Origin: Uloborus plumipes
Lineage: Eukaryota > Arthropoda > Arachnida > Araneae > Uloboridae
DNA length: 64,000 nucleotides
Assembly (NCBI GenBank): GCA_038373865.1
Contig: JAXGGA010000480.1
Span: 1 to 64,000 of the forward strand
Direction: 5' to 3'
Shown: positions 36,396-47,836 of the stretch, in pieces
Layout: every line of letters begins with the position of its first letter
How positions within the stretch are numbered: the first letter of the stretch is position 1
The notes under the pieces: model-generated
Told to the model about the DNA's origin: nothing
What the model saw: the letters and a program-made list of their open reading frames with translations, nothing else
The model's database searches: none
Position numbers and translations under genes: made by a program

Positions 36396-36803
36396 CCCTT
36401 TAAGCGGTTTGCCCGTACGGTGTACGTGCTACCCGAAATTGGCCTCATCTGGTTTGCCCGTACGGCGTACGGGCGTCGATATTTTCAGATTTCCTTTTCT
36501 GGTTTTCCCGAACTGTTCGGAAAATTGTAAACCTCAAAATTCACAGTAAGTGTGAGAGAAATTTTTGCATAATTTGTAAACCATTCATTACTGCATGCAG
36601 AATGTACTTGAAAAAAGCAAATATTTCGGAATTTTGTGACCAAAATTGTAAAATAAAAAATATTGTAAAAGCATTGAAAACAAAAAATTTTTTTAAAATT
36701 CTTTATATTCTTATTCTGTTAAGTGTGGTACTTAACTATATGTAATAAAAAAATATGCCTTTTTTGGAAGCATTTCTGGTAAAATAATTGACCGCTTAAA
36801 GGG
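36396..36803. mobile_element. TTAA-flanked piggyBac-like MITE (CCCTTTAAGCGGT family)
   Basis: The ends CCCTTTAAGCGGT and ACCGCTTAAAGGG are perfect 13-bp inverted repeats, flanked by TTAA on both sides (36392-36395 and 36804-36807). The left part repeats GGTTTGCCCGTACGG twice, about 50 bp apart. 408 bp, no open frame. Confidence 0.9.
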
Positions 36804-36965
36804 TTAATCAGTACTCGATTGTATATAACTTAATTCGAAGTATTTATCCCACGTATGATTACATTATTTTGAAAATTGTCTCAATAAACGATACCAAAAA
36901 GGACCAGACTACCACTGTCTATTGCAACACAGTCGAAGAAGATATATACTGCCATGGGTAAATAA

Positions 36966-37194
36966 ATCGTAGTACTGTCTGTTTACGTATTGTGCGCCTG
37001 GCAGCCACGAACGCTTCCATTTGAAAAAGGGGAGATAGGTTTAGGATGCGCACTTCCCGATGCCTTCAGTTTTTGCTCGCTTGCTATTTCCTCGGTGAAT
37101 TTCCCCTCTATTTCGAGAAAGTCGGAAGAGACTTGGCGCGTGCTCAGATTCGACGGAGGTCTCGCGAAAAAATGTTAAACAGTACTGTCGGCCC
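36966..37194 (-). repeat. Dispersed repeat, inverted partner of 29367-29590
   Basis: Reverse-complement copy of the repeat at 29.4 kb, with GGATGCGCACTTCCCGATGC as the best-kept block. Its far end directly abuts the MITE at 37195. Confidence 0.75.
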
Positions 37195-37357
37195 CGCTTA
37201 AACGAATATAAGAAATTATTCCATTAAGCGGGGTATTTGTTTAAGAGGGGACCTTTAACATTGCTTCTATGACACGGGAAGTAGTATGTTCCGGGATGTT
37301 TTATTCGTATAAGAGGGGTATTCGTTTATCCGTTGCCCAATTAAGCGGGGCCGGCAG
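37195..37357. mobile_element. TA-flanked MITE, CTGTCGGCCCCGCTTAA ends (pogo-like)
   Basis: The ends CTGTCGGCCCCGCTTAA and TTAAGCGGGGCCGGCAG are inverted with one mismatch and flanked by TA (37193-37194 and 37358-37359). The interior repeats AAGAGGGG and AAGCGGGGTATT motifs. The C-rich GCTTAA terminus is reminiscent of pogo/Tigger elements. Confidence 0.75.
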
Positions 37358-37359
37358 TA

Positions 37360-38014
37360 TCTATAAAAGTAAGTTTGGGACAGTATTTGAAAAAATATGT
37401 TTTTGATTCCCCACAAACAATTATCGCAAGCTCATCGGATAAAGATGACAAAAAGACAATAGATGACAAAAATTCAGAAAAAAAGAAAAATTTTCAGACA
37501 CTGCTGTTTATCTTTCCAGGGCAGTATAACAAACAGTCGTTGGAAAACGTTATTAATGCAGAATCACATGATGTCAATCAAACTCTTGTCACAGTTAAAT
37601 TCTAGCACAACAGATGTAATTTTGCATACCTTTTGGCACTTAACATCGTGCCTTCTACAGGATTTCGCGCACTCCAGGGAGTACACGTACCACAGGTTGA
37701 GAGCTCCTCAGCCGTGTTAAGCACAAAAGTCTTATCCGAAGTTTTTAACAAAATTGAGTTATTGTCACCAGGTGGTTCTCTGTAACTGATTTTATCAAAA
37801 TGCAAAGTTTTCTGGACATTTCAGAGCGAAAAATATTTTTTAAAAAATTCTGAAAAAGTGCCTCCTGAATCAAATACATGGAGACGCAAAACTTAAAAGA
37901 GCAATATCTCGGTTCGAGATCGTCTGCCAGATACCACACTTTTGCGCTTAGCACAGTAGTACCATTACCATCTATCCAGGGGGTTCTGGTAGTGCTGCCC
38001 TGAACGAGTATACA
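37360..38014. other. Non-coding stretch
   Basis: No supported gene or element. Confidence 0.4.
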
Positions 38015-38230
38015 AATACGTTTATTATTTTATCATACTTAATCATATTTTCAGCTTACATTAAAGAACGAAAACCTCTCAGACAAAATCAGGCTAAATT
38101 TCTCAAAAATATTTTAATTAAAAATAATAACAAACTAAAACAGCAGATAAACCATCTCGACACTCCAGCCGAACGAGAAACGGGGGCTGCGAAATAAACC
38201 AAACACTCGTCCCGAGGAGAGCGAAAGGAT
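38015..38230. repeat. Triplicated unit, copy 1 (partial)
   Basis: Shares CAGCAGATAAACCATCTCGA, ACTCCAGCCGAACGAGA and GGATTGCATAAAAAC with the copies at 38505 and 39485, in direct orientation. The second half of the unit is missing. Confidence 0.85.
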
Positions 38231-38504
38231 TGCATAAAAACACATTTTTAGAATGAAGGAAAAAATTCTGATGTGTACGAAGCATCTTCGCCCCAGTTAA
38301 AAAGGGGTATTGTTGTGAAGGAAATTATGCTTGCAAAAACTACAATAAAGATAAATCAATTAGGTACCATCATTCCATAATGATAATTTCAAGTAAATAA
38401 GAAAATTTGAAATGAAATATAGTCATAATAATATTTTTCAGCTAAAAAGGGAATTAAAAATCATTTTTGAAAAAAAATTCGGAGGCGGTTTGAACCCTAA
38501 AAGC

Positions 38505-38880
38505 CAACCCCTTAAATATTGTTTACATTTAAGAACGAAAGACTCTCATACAAAATCAGGTTAAATTTCCCAAAAACATTTTAGTTCAAAATAATAAACA
38601 AAACCAGCAGATAAACCATCTCGACACTCCAGCCGAACGAGATACGGGTGCTGCAAAATAAACCTAACACTAGCGAAAGGAATTGCATAAAAACGTGAAT
38701 GCTCTCAGTGTCCAAGGTGATCCGACGAGTCAAGGTCTCTCGGCGGCCATCTCTTGCACATTTCGACTCCACAATGGAGGTTCTTGTCCGATTTCTTCAC
38801 GGAAGACATTTTTATTTACGGTACTTTTTCAGAATTTTTTTAAAAATATTTCCCATTCTCAAATGACCATAAAACATTGC
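38505..38880. repeat. Triplicated unit, copy 2
   Basis: A longer copy that adds GTCCAAGGTGATCCGACGAG, TCGGCGGCCATCTCT and CACAATGGAGGTTCTTGTCC. It is very similar to copy 3, with small deletions. On the minus strand part of both stays open (RDGRR-TLTRRITLDT), but no splice or start context supports a gene. Confidence 0.85.
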
Positions 38881-38892
38881 ATTTAGGTATAA

Positions 38893-39380
38893 CTAGCTGC
38901 GTGGCCCGGCTTTGCACGGCCTAACTTAAAAATAAAAATTATGTCAAGTGACACTTGTCTAAAGAAGTCCCGATGGATTTCTAACTCAAACTTTCCCCAC
39001 ACACAGAAAAGCTGAAAAAACATAACTTTTTGAATCGATTTGAGCCTTGAACGTTTAACACGAAATGTGGAAATGATATTAGCAATTCCAACTATCTGCC
39101 AGAGAGTTGAGTTGATACACTAAATACTCGATTGGATTGATGAAAGCCTTCGAAAATGGAGTATAAAATTGAAATCACAAAGACAGAATCAGGTCTAAAA
39201 TTGAAATAAAAAAATAACTACCCATCGAATTTTTTTGAAACTGGTCTCTAAACCTTCCCAGTACCAAAAGGAACAAACGGTGAAAATTTCAGCCAATTCT
39301 CCCGTGTAGTTTCTGAGATCTTAGGGAACACACACACACATATATACATTTACCAACATTCATTTTTATAGATATAGAAG
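38893..39380 (+). mobile_element. SINE/RTE-like retroelement, CGTGGCCCGGC head
   Basis: Begins CTAGCTGCGTGGCCCGGCTT and TGCACGG. Near the 3' end it has GGTGAAAATTTCAGCCAATT, a TAGTTTCTGAGATC block, an ACACAC tract and TTTTTATAGATATAGAAG. That arrangement is characteristic of RTE-related and SINE-like 3' ends in animals. It lies between copies 2 and 3 of the triplicated unit. The target duplication is not clear. Confidence 0.6.
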
Positions 39381-39484
39381 ATAAGTTCATTAGAACGACC
39401 TCGTGACAAGAGCTCAATTTTGTTGAAAAGTGCAGCGTGCTTCGCACGGCAGCACTGCTCTAAATGCGAAATGAGTGCACAAGC

Positions 39485-39900
39485 AATTTTATTATTTCAT
39501 CATACTTAGCCATATTTCAAGTGACTGACAAACCGGGTTTGCTTATATTTAATAACGAAAGCCACTCAGACAAAATCAGGTTAAATTTCTCAAAAATGCA
39601 TTTGTTTAAAACGATAAACACAACCAGCAGATAACCCATCTCGACACTCCAGCCGAACGAGATATGGGTGCTGCAAAATAAACCTAACACTCGTCCAAAG
39701 AAATGAAAGGATTGCATAAAAACGTGAATGCGCGCGGTGTCCAAGGTGATCCGACGAGTCAAGGTCCCTCGGCGGCCATCTCTGCATATTTCGACTCCAC
39801 AATGGAGGTTCTTGTCCGATTCCTTCACGGAAAACATTTTTATTTATGGACGCTTCCCGTCCGTTGGCGCCAAGGCATCCGACGGATGCCCAGAAAAGCG
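39485..39900. repeat. Triplicated unit, copy 3
   Basis: The longest copy. It starts ATTTTATTATTTCATCATAC like copy 1 (TTTATTATTTTATCATACTT) and carries all of the blocks of copy 2. Confidence 0.85.
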
Positions 39901-40349
39901 TCTCCTCGCTCGAATAACACCATGTCAATTATCAGTTGAACGGAGAGATATGGGATTTTTATGCGAAAATAAAATTGGAAAGTGTCTTATTTACTTACCA
40001 GAGAGATTGTAGAATGCATTAATTATTAGATGAAATAAATAGTTTTCGTTTGCAAACAGCAGGATACTGTTCCCCATTTGTAATGAAAATATTTGTGATG
40101 CAGTTGATAATTTCAAAACGTCAAGCTTTTTTTTTTTTTTTAAATAAATACCTTAATGATATTCGAAACATTCGTTGTGGAGGAAAACTCGGAAATATAG
40201 ATGGTGTACGTGATCTGGATTGGACTGCTGCTGTCAATGCTTTGTGCGTGCAGAACCGCGATTTAACACTTTACAAAGCAACTTTTTTTCCCCCTATGAA
40301 TGACCCTTTATCGGGATACTTCAAAATAATTGGGATAATTCAATCGGGT
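39901..40349. other. Non-coding stretch
   Basis: An open frame from 40050 to 40367 runs into the MITE and has no splice context. Nothing is supported. Confidence 0.4.
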
Positions 40350-40529
40350 TCCAATTTAAAACTATAAAATGCACTGCAATAAACCGTGAAACTAGCAATT
40401 TTAGTTTATTACTGTAAACTTGCAATTTTACAGTTTACAAATAAATTAGCAATTTTACAGCGTATTACTGTAAAATTACGGTAAAATTAGCTGTATAAAA
40501 CTGCAAAAACAACATCTTTTTTTACAGTG
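40350..40529. mobile_element. MITE of the CACTGCAAAAAAT family, left-truncated
   Basis: Carries GCAATTTTAGTTTATTACTG, GCTGTATAAAACTGC and AAAAACAACATC, and ends TTTTTTTACAGTG followed by TA. The left end is missing or decayed. Confidence 0.65.
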
Positions 40530-40531
40530 TA

Positions 40532-41145
40532 CCCGCTCCATGTGCCAAAGGAAGCAGAACTTTAAATAACATCTTCAGACGGGCAGTATTTTCTCCGCAA
40601 TAGGTAAACAAACCACAAAAACCGCAGCTCGCGGTGTACACGTTTGAAGACTTGAGGAAGATGGACGCCAATGAAGAGCAACAATATAAATCCGTTAAGA
40701 ATTTTTATAAAACGGAAATTCGCCATGTGGGATCTGGCAGTGAGATATTAGTTCATTGTGCTTCGAGCAGAAATAAAATATCGGGCATGGCCTACCTGGA
40801 AGTCACCCCCCATCGCCCCATCCCCCTTCTCTTCCCTTGTAATTTGACGAAAGAAAGAAAAGAATACAGTGCGGCCCACGTACGCCCTTTTGATCGAAAG
40901 CTTACGAACTTGGGTGTTCTCCACCCACGAGGCAAGGAGAAGGGATCAACTAGCTTCTTTTTTTTCCCTCTTTCCCCTCTTTCTATTTTGAAGCTTCCGC
41001 TGCGAATTTACATTGTTTCTAACACCAACTGATAATCTCCAATTTGTAATTATCACCTGCTTCGAAATTAGTTTTAAAAGTTGAATATTCATATGTTCCC
41101 GGAAACAAACAGCGTGACGTCGCGACGTAGATTCTGAGCTGAGAC
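40532..41145. other. Non-coding; longest unexplained open frame of the area
   Basis: A 132-codon frame at 40634-41032 starts MYTFEDLRKMDANEEQQYKS. I do not recognise it, its second half is low-complexity (poly-F, Pro-rich) and no splice sites frame the first half convincingly. I note it without calling a gene. Confidence 0.3.
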
Positions 41146-41955
41146 TAGGGGTGCGACATCGAAGGCAAAACCTCGATGTTTCAAGACATCGATGTTGGAA
41201 AATAAGGACATCGATATTATTGATACATCGACCAGAAAACATCGATGTTTTTTTTTAATTGCTTACACATTTGAATGTACAGTTATTCAGTTACTCCCCA
41301 TTACAAGCGCCTCTTTATATCACTCAATTAGATACATCTTTTGTCTCCTGGAGAAACATCAACCGTAAAATATCGATTAAGAAACTTTTTTTGTCGCATA
41401 TTTTTGCAAAACTTATTTATCTGAAATGCAAAACATCATCGAAAAAAATATCAAATGCAAAAAAAAACGATATTTAAAAACCATTGACAGTAAATCATCG
41501 TAAGTTAATTTCGAAAAAAAAGCTTTTTTTCAATTTCGTAGATATTGCAACTAGTGGTTCAAGAAAGACGAATCTTTTTTGTGCATATTTTTATTGCTTT
41601 TTGCTCAAATGTAAAAAGGACATCGAAAGAAGAAAAAAAAAACATTGAACGCGAAACAACGTTCATTAAAAATGGCGAAAGCAAATTCGAGATGTTTCAG
41701 AAATATCGAGTGCAAAACATCGATAATAATCACAGAAATTTTTTTTCCGAATGAGGTTAATATTGCAACTTCTGATTAAAGACGAAAAGCTTTTAATAAG
41801 TATGCTTATCGTATATTTTTCTTTGGATTTCCCTGTTAGAATATAAAACATCGACAATAACACATCGAACCCAAAACATCGATGTTGGAAAAACATAGAT
41901 GTTCTTACAAAAACATCGATGTTTCCAAAACATCGACATCGGTTTCGCAGCACTA
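41146..41955. mobile_element. hAT element with ACATCGATGT arrays, TSD GCTGAGAC/CTTGAGAC
   Basis: The left end is TAGGGGTGCGACATCGAAGG and the right end ATCGGTTTCGCAGCACTA. The flanking octamers 41138-41145 and 41956-41963 share six bases in a row (TGAGAC) and differ only in the first two. Both ends are built from repeated ACATCGATGTTT palindromes (41180-41250 and 41868-41940). The core holds no transposase. Confidence 0.75.
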
Positions 41956-41963
41956 CTTGAGAC

Positions 41964-42150
41964 ACGGTCCTGCAGACTATTTCTTAGACAGACTGACAGA
42001 TATCTGACCCAAACAGGATAAAAAATACTGAAATCGTATGGCTGTGTGAACAAATACAGCATTCTTGGTATATTGTACTGCACCTGGAAGTTCATAAGTT
42101 TTTCTCTTTATACAGTTTTAATTGGATGCGGAAACTAACTGGTAGATGGG
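41964..42150. other. Short non-coding spacer
   Basis: Nothing supported. Confidence 0.4.
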
Positions 42151-42743
42151 GTATTTCACGGTATTTGCGACATAGGGGTGTCCGGAACAAAATGTTTTAA
42201 AAGTTTAAAATTTTTATATAATATATTGAAAAAGTACATTCTAAAGTATATGAATATCATATTATTTTCATTGTTCACTTTATATTATGTTTATAATTGC
42301 ACTCAGAACATTGAAAATGCTATTTAAACCGTTGCGGACTCTACATTGAATTTTTCTTTAAAAACTAAACTTTTATTCCAATTGTTGTTACGGACTCTAC
42401 AGTTATCATTTTCACAATCCATAATTTTTTACAGAACGCACTTTTTGATTAAAATTGTTAGCTATATTAGAGGTGAGCCTTTACTTTATCTGTCTCAAGT
42501 ACCAGTTTTGGCTTAAAAATCGGTTTAAGCCAGATTTAAAGAAAAATTCAATGTAGAGTCCGTAACAGTGAAAATTGCATTTTCAATGTTCTGAGTGCAA
42601 TTACAAACGTAATATAAAGTGAACCATGAAAACAATATGATATTCATATACTTTAGAATGTACTTTTTCAATATATATAAAAATTTTCAACTTTTCAAAA
42701 GTTTTGTTACGGACACCCCTATGTCACAAATACCGTGAAATAC
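42151..42743. mobile_element. Foldback MITE, GTATTTCACGGTATTTG ends
   Basis: The left arm (GTATTTCACGGTATTTGCGA, CATAGGGGTGTCCG, ATTGCACTCAGAACATTGAA) is answered in reverse by the right arm (TTCAATGTTCTGAGTGCAAT, CGGACACCCCTATG, AAATACCGTGAAATAC). Arms are about 210 bp with modest divergence. The flanks GG and ACA do not show a clear duplication. GGACTCTACATTGAATTTTT also pairs with its inverse inside. Confidence 0.8.
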
Positions 42744-44204
42744 ACAAGATGTTAAATTTAGCCTGCAATGTCCCTTCTTTTTTTCTGCATTCAGTATTTT
42801 ACTACGTTAAAAATACTGAAAAATCACATCACTGCTTAGATTGGGGGGGGGGGGGCGGGGGGCGGTTAGAATCTTGAACGCAATAGAAATCTTAAATTTC
42901 AGCTAACGAAGATTTGTACCATATTTTCTGTGTGTGTGTTTTTTTTTAATTTACAGGTAGCAAGTACTTGCATAGGCAAATTTTTCAAAAGCATTTCTCC
43001 GTGCTGATTTATGTTTTACGATAAATAGAAATGTCAGTTTATCTTGACAATAATTTTTGGAATTTCGATCGGTGTACCAGACTGCTGAAAGAAATTATGC
43101 AACCTGTCAATGGTAGTAAATCTTAAGTTCCATGATAGAGGCAGGGACATGACAAGATGGAAGTTCATTGTGACCTCCCAAAAAAAAACTCCTTATTCTG
43201 AAAATTTTGTGATAGTATTGCAACATTGAGATTCTTCTTTTTATACAATTTTTTAAATTGTTTTCTGATGATACTAAATGTTCCTTTTCATTAGATGTTG
43301 TGTGTCCATGATACGTGTTGAGCATGCTCATTTTTATTGTTCAGTAAAATTAGTTTCATACGGCAAATTGATAAGTTTCCCCATCCTAAAAACTTAAATC
43401 CCCTTGACAATTAGCATTAAACTACTGAATGCAATCCCCCCCCCCTCCATCCACTCGTCCTGTTTTTAATCGAGAGTTTACGATGAGAGTTACTATCCCT
43501 ATGTTTGTAAAGGAACGGGTGGGATAAATACTAAGCAATGCGTAGAAAGCGGGGAATATGTAAACACTTTTTGCATCACTGAACAGAGTTCATTTTCGGA
43601 CCAAAAAAAAAAAAAGATTTTGCACATTTTTTTTTTCACGTGGATTTCAAGCGCTTCCTGACAAATGAAACCCAAGAAAAAAAGTCCCCCCCCCCACTCG
43701 AATTCGCAAGACATCTTCATACTCTACGACACTCAAAGTTTTGAATACAAGTCTCTTTATCTCAGAATGATCAAGCCTGTTTACTCAGTCTTTTAAACGA
43801 CTCAAACAAATATGGGGCACTATTTTTTTATCCACGAAAAAAGTTCAAACACTACTTACTTTCATATTCAGCAAACAAGAACTTACATTGAAAAAAATAA
43901 ATATTAAATAATAACTAGGCGAGGGGGGAGGGGGGAACCGCGCAGAAGCCTTGACCTACACTTGAATGAACTCTTTGGCGGAAGGTTGTTCCTTTTCTCT
44001 CATCACATCACCATGAGAAGAGTCTCCTTATTCCCACAAGAGCGCTTTAAGATTAGTTCAGAAAAAGAAATATCATTCTTAAATCAGCGTCTTTCATTTT
44101 CTCCTGGCCCCTATATTTTTTGTTTTTTAATGAATCGGATCGGTGATTTTTAAGTACAAAATAGTATAACTTGTTTTATTTTAATGAAATTTGTAGTTAT
44201 TTAT
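42744..44204. other. Non-coding stretch with G/C tracts
   Basis: Poly-G at 42843-42854, poly-C at 43437-43446 and 43686-43695. No element with both ends and no gene. Confidence 0.4.
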
Positions 44205-44290
44205 TAGTTACGTTGCCCGGCGTAGCACGGCCAACCTCGAAAATAAAAGTTGTGTCAGTACACATGTCTAAAAATCAAGCTTAAGTAAAA
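44205..44290 (+). mobile_element. SINE-like head fragment (GTTGCCCGGCGTAGCACGG)
   Basis: AGTTACGTTGCCCGGCGTAG, CACGGCCAACCTCGAAAAT and AAAAGTTGTGTCA match the series at 38893 and provide the uninterrupted version of the site into which the MITE at 13198 inserted. Confidence 0.65.
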
Positions 44291-45529
44291 GAAAAAAAAC
44301 TAGCAAAATTGCTCATTGAAGAATAGAAATGGGATAGAAAAGAGCCATTTTAGGACTCAACTTTAAAATTTAGCCCTAACTTTGTTTTAATTCCAAAAAT
44401 GTACTCACTTTAATTATAGGGCATGAACATGCCGTTTCACCGATTGTTCCACAGTTACTCTGAGCAATTTGTATTTGAAAATGGGTGCTAATAATTTAAC
44501 AACTGATGCCAAATAATAACTTTTTAATTTATTGACAATCGATACAAATTGCTGTTTGATTATTCGTTAATCAATTTTCAAATGACAATTCACTGATCAC
44601 TACAGAAACATCATTTTCATCAATCTGTTTGGTAGCATTGCACTTGCATTACAAAGTCTAACGAAACCCCGAAGAAAATGGCTGGCACAAAACTTTTAGT
44701 TTTCTGCCGAAACAAGGAACAAGACGGAACAACTGGTAATTGATTTCGCAGTCCACAAGAACGCCTGAAGATTGATGGGCGGAGGTCGGCGTGGGAGGAA
44801 ACTACATTCGGAACGAGAGAGAATAAAAAGAAAGCCAAACCACGAAAAAAGTGGGCGATATTCGAGAAATCTTTATCCACCCTTCGATACACTTTAAAAA
44901 CTCTTTTTCCGACAGTTTTTTGTTAAGGTGTGTTTTGGTGAGAGTGGGCTGAAAGGGGGTGGGGTCCAGTTTTTTTATATTTTGCTCCATATTGATGGAA
45001 AAGAAGCACGCGTGTAATAAAATCCAGCTTAAGGTTGGGGTCGGAGGTCACAAGAGCAGGATCACATTAACAGAGAGCCGTTTATTGTTGGGGTGTTGCT
45101 CCATAAATACAACATAAAAGTAAACGTATCAAGCACATGTTATTCTTTACGACCGAAAGCCACCGTGGCGTCTGTTTATATTTTGTAACAGCAAGCGCGG
45201 ATCTACGGGTTGGGCAGAGAATCATGCCCCCCCCCCCTTTAAAGGATCAACGATAGCCTTAAGATGTGTTTTGTGAACTTCAACTTCAAGAAATCTACCA
45301 TGTGATGAAAGTATTCCAGACTTCTTCATTGCTACATGATTCCAAATCGTGGGAGTCGGAGCGCATTCTACCCTTCCTAAAAGTAGTCCTAGGTACTTAG
45401 TTTCTCTGTGTGCAATAAAAATACATTTTCCGAGTACCTAGTACTTCTAAAGTCACTGAATTTGGTAACAATAAAACAAAGAATTCCAGAATAGGGATTC
45501 CCCCAGGGAACCCAAAGTGGATGCTACAA
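44291..45529. other. Non-coding; lone hAT-like end at 45195
   Basis: CAAGCGCGGATCTACGGG at 45195 followed by a C10 run resembles the CAAGGGCGGATCCAG terminus at 28996. Its partner was not found. Nothing else is supported. Confidence 0.4.
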
Positions 45530-45818
45530 GGAAAGGTGAAGGGTCTGACGAAGTGTCCGTCCATGGTATGAATACATGTCACTGTAAAAGACAAAAATTG
45601 GAGAATGTCAACTCTCACCGATGATTTACCGGAAATATTTTGGTCTTTCGCGAATATTTTTGGTATGTGAATCTGAGATTCACTCGCTATTGTCAAAATT
45701 TACCTGATTTCAGACTTCACAGTAACATATACGAGTTATTGAAATGAACAAGAGTGTCCTGAGAAAAATTTCATTCATCGTAGGTGTGCCGCGAATTGGA
45801 AAAGTTAGACAACCCCTG
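45530..45818. repeat. Dispersed repeat shared with 25643-26080, hAT-like right end
   Basis: Diverged match to the 25.6-kb copy through GGTATGTGAATCTGAGATTC. It ends GTTAGACAACCCCTG, whose complement CAGGGGTTGTCTAAC is a familiar hAT terminus. The left end was not located. Confidence 0.5.
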
Positions 45819-46032
45819 ATCTAGAAGCTTTTCCAATTAAACCTCCAGAAAAAGGCAGTTATCCCACCTGATCTATTGAAACTATCGACCAGTTCCAAGA
45901 TTCCAAAAAAAATTCAACAAGACCAGGAACAAGCGTGCATTATCAAAAGCACCCAGTACTGAGTTTACAATGCGCTGAAACAAGAACCTCAGATGAAGAA
46001 AATAAATACCTTTGTGCCATTGATGTTAAGTT

Positions 46033-46292
46033 TAAATCCAACGTTAAAGATGCACAAATATACAGGTATACTGCAGACACGTGTTTCGGGGCTACAAGGA
46101 GCCCCTTTTTCAATGCAAGAAGTGTGAGCTTTAGGATGAAGAATCATCCTATAAAATTGATCCGAAAATTTATCGGATGATTCTTTATCCTAAAACTCAC
46201 ACTTCTTGGATTGAAAAAGGTGCTCCTTGTAGCCCCGAAACACGTGTCTGCAGTATACCTGTATATTTGTGCATCTTTAACGTTGGATTTAA
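46033..46292. repeat. Near-perfect inverted repeat, about 117-bp arms
   Basis: Arms 46033-46149 and 46175-46292 differ at only about four positions. Shared blocks include CTGCAGACACGTGTTTCGGG and GCTACAAGGAGC. The loop is about 25 bp (ATAAAATTGATCCGAAAATT). There is no coding content and no clear target duplication. Confidence 0.92.
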
Positions 46293-47778
46293 CCTTCACA
46301 AGAACTTAAGATGTTCGGTGGTTCTAACATCAAAAAGAGGGAGAGAGAAAAAAGATGGAGGGGAGTTAAGAAACTAAAATAATTTTACGAAAAGGAGAAA
46401 ACTTAAATCAATTGACAATCGTGAATCACAGTCGCAAATTTTAACAAGAATACACAACGTTTTCAACGCCCCAAGTTCCGAAGCAGGCACATAAAAACAA
46501 TAAAATAACAATAAATTTATCTTCCCGCATAATTTCCCTTTATTTCCCGCCACCATTTCTCAAATTATTCCAACAACGAAAAGCGGATTACCAAACACGT
46601 TCAGTTACGCGTTAAAGGCGTCTTAACATCCATTCTCCACGCGCGTCTTGGAAGAAGAACAAGGCTCAAGAACAGTGTTTCAATATTTGCACTGGGCTTC
46701 TTTGTCTGAAAGGAGTGCGAAAAAAATGGAGGGGGAAAAAATCCTCAGCTAGAAGAGCAAAAAAATATTACTTGAACTTCACTCTCATAATTGCATTTTC
46801 TTTTCTCTTTGCAGTCTGTGCTAAAAATTATGCAAAACGCCCTCCCGAGCCCGTCCTGGTGTAATGGAAAAAAGAACCAGAGGCAAAGAGCAGAGGCAAA
46901 CATTGGGAGATTAAACGAATGAAAAAATGGATGCATTATTCATGATTCCACTGCTTCAATAGGAAGGGACCAAGAGGTGGGGGACGTCTTTTTGCGGACA
47001 TCTTGCGGAGCCATTTTCCCCCTCGCTTTTGGAAATAGTCATGAACTTCTAAATGATTTATGTATTGATTGTTATGGTGTTATAAAAGCTACATGGGATG
47101 TTTCAAAAAAAAAAAAAAAATCAAATATCTTGGTACAAAGGTGTAGCAAGAAATTCTTCAAACGTAACTCAGATTTTCAAAAAAAAAAAAAAAAAACGTA
47201 CTTTTTACCTCCTAAGACGAAACAAACTGATTATCGTATTCGTAAAAATGTTTTCAACTAAAATTCAAGACTCAATATGTTTTACTCAACCTTAAATGAC
47301 GGTTAACTTTTTCTCAGCACGTCCATAAGTACATATCTTCACAAGAACGTATGGACAACCGAAATATCCATTTTGACCATACCCGTGTTCATTATAACGA
47401 GTTTGGCCACGGTGTATGCATGTTCTTTCGCTTCTCATATGTATCTCACGTAGCTCAAAAACTAAGCTCTGAAATTTGGCAAAAAGGTCCCATTGTGCAC
47501 AACTCTTTCTTCTGGTTTCAATAAGATGCTTAAGAAACGCTCGTCACCCGTTTTTTGTGGGAAATTAATGTTAATTTCAATGCTAAATGAAGTAACGACA
47601 TAAATTGGTGATCACTTGCCGATACAGAGAAAATTTTCATCGCCTAATTGGCAATGTAAGCCAAAATTACAACAAATTTTGCACAAAAAAAAAAACACTT
47701 AAAATGTAAAACCAGGTAGTGTTGGAAATCTTATTTAGTAAAATTTCCGAAAAACCCATGTTGAAAATTCAATATTAA
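46293..47778. other. Non-coding stretch
   Basis: Two poly-A tracts at about 47106 and 47180. A possible pogo-like fragment near 47340-47420 (GGACAACCGAAATATCC, CATTATAACGAGTTTGGCCA). No gene supported. Confidence 0.4.
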
Positions 47779-47836
47779 CTAGCTGCGTGGCCCGGCGTTG
47801 CACGGGCTGTAATGTAGTGAAGGCAGTTTGAGAAAA

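Noticed and set aside
38581..39928. Minus-strand frames in the triplicated unit as a gene family
   Set aside because: Similarity between copies is as high at the DNA level as at the protein level, the frames differ in length, and no start or splice context is shared. Reported as a repeat instead.
40634..41032. 132-codon plus-strand open frame starting MYTFEDLRKM
   Set aside because: No recognised homology, low-complexity second half, no convincing splice sites. Kept only as a note in the regional entry.
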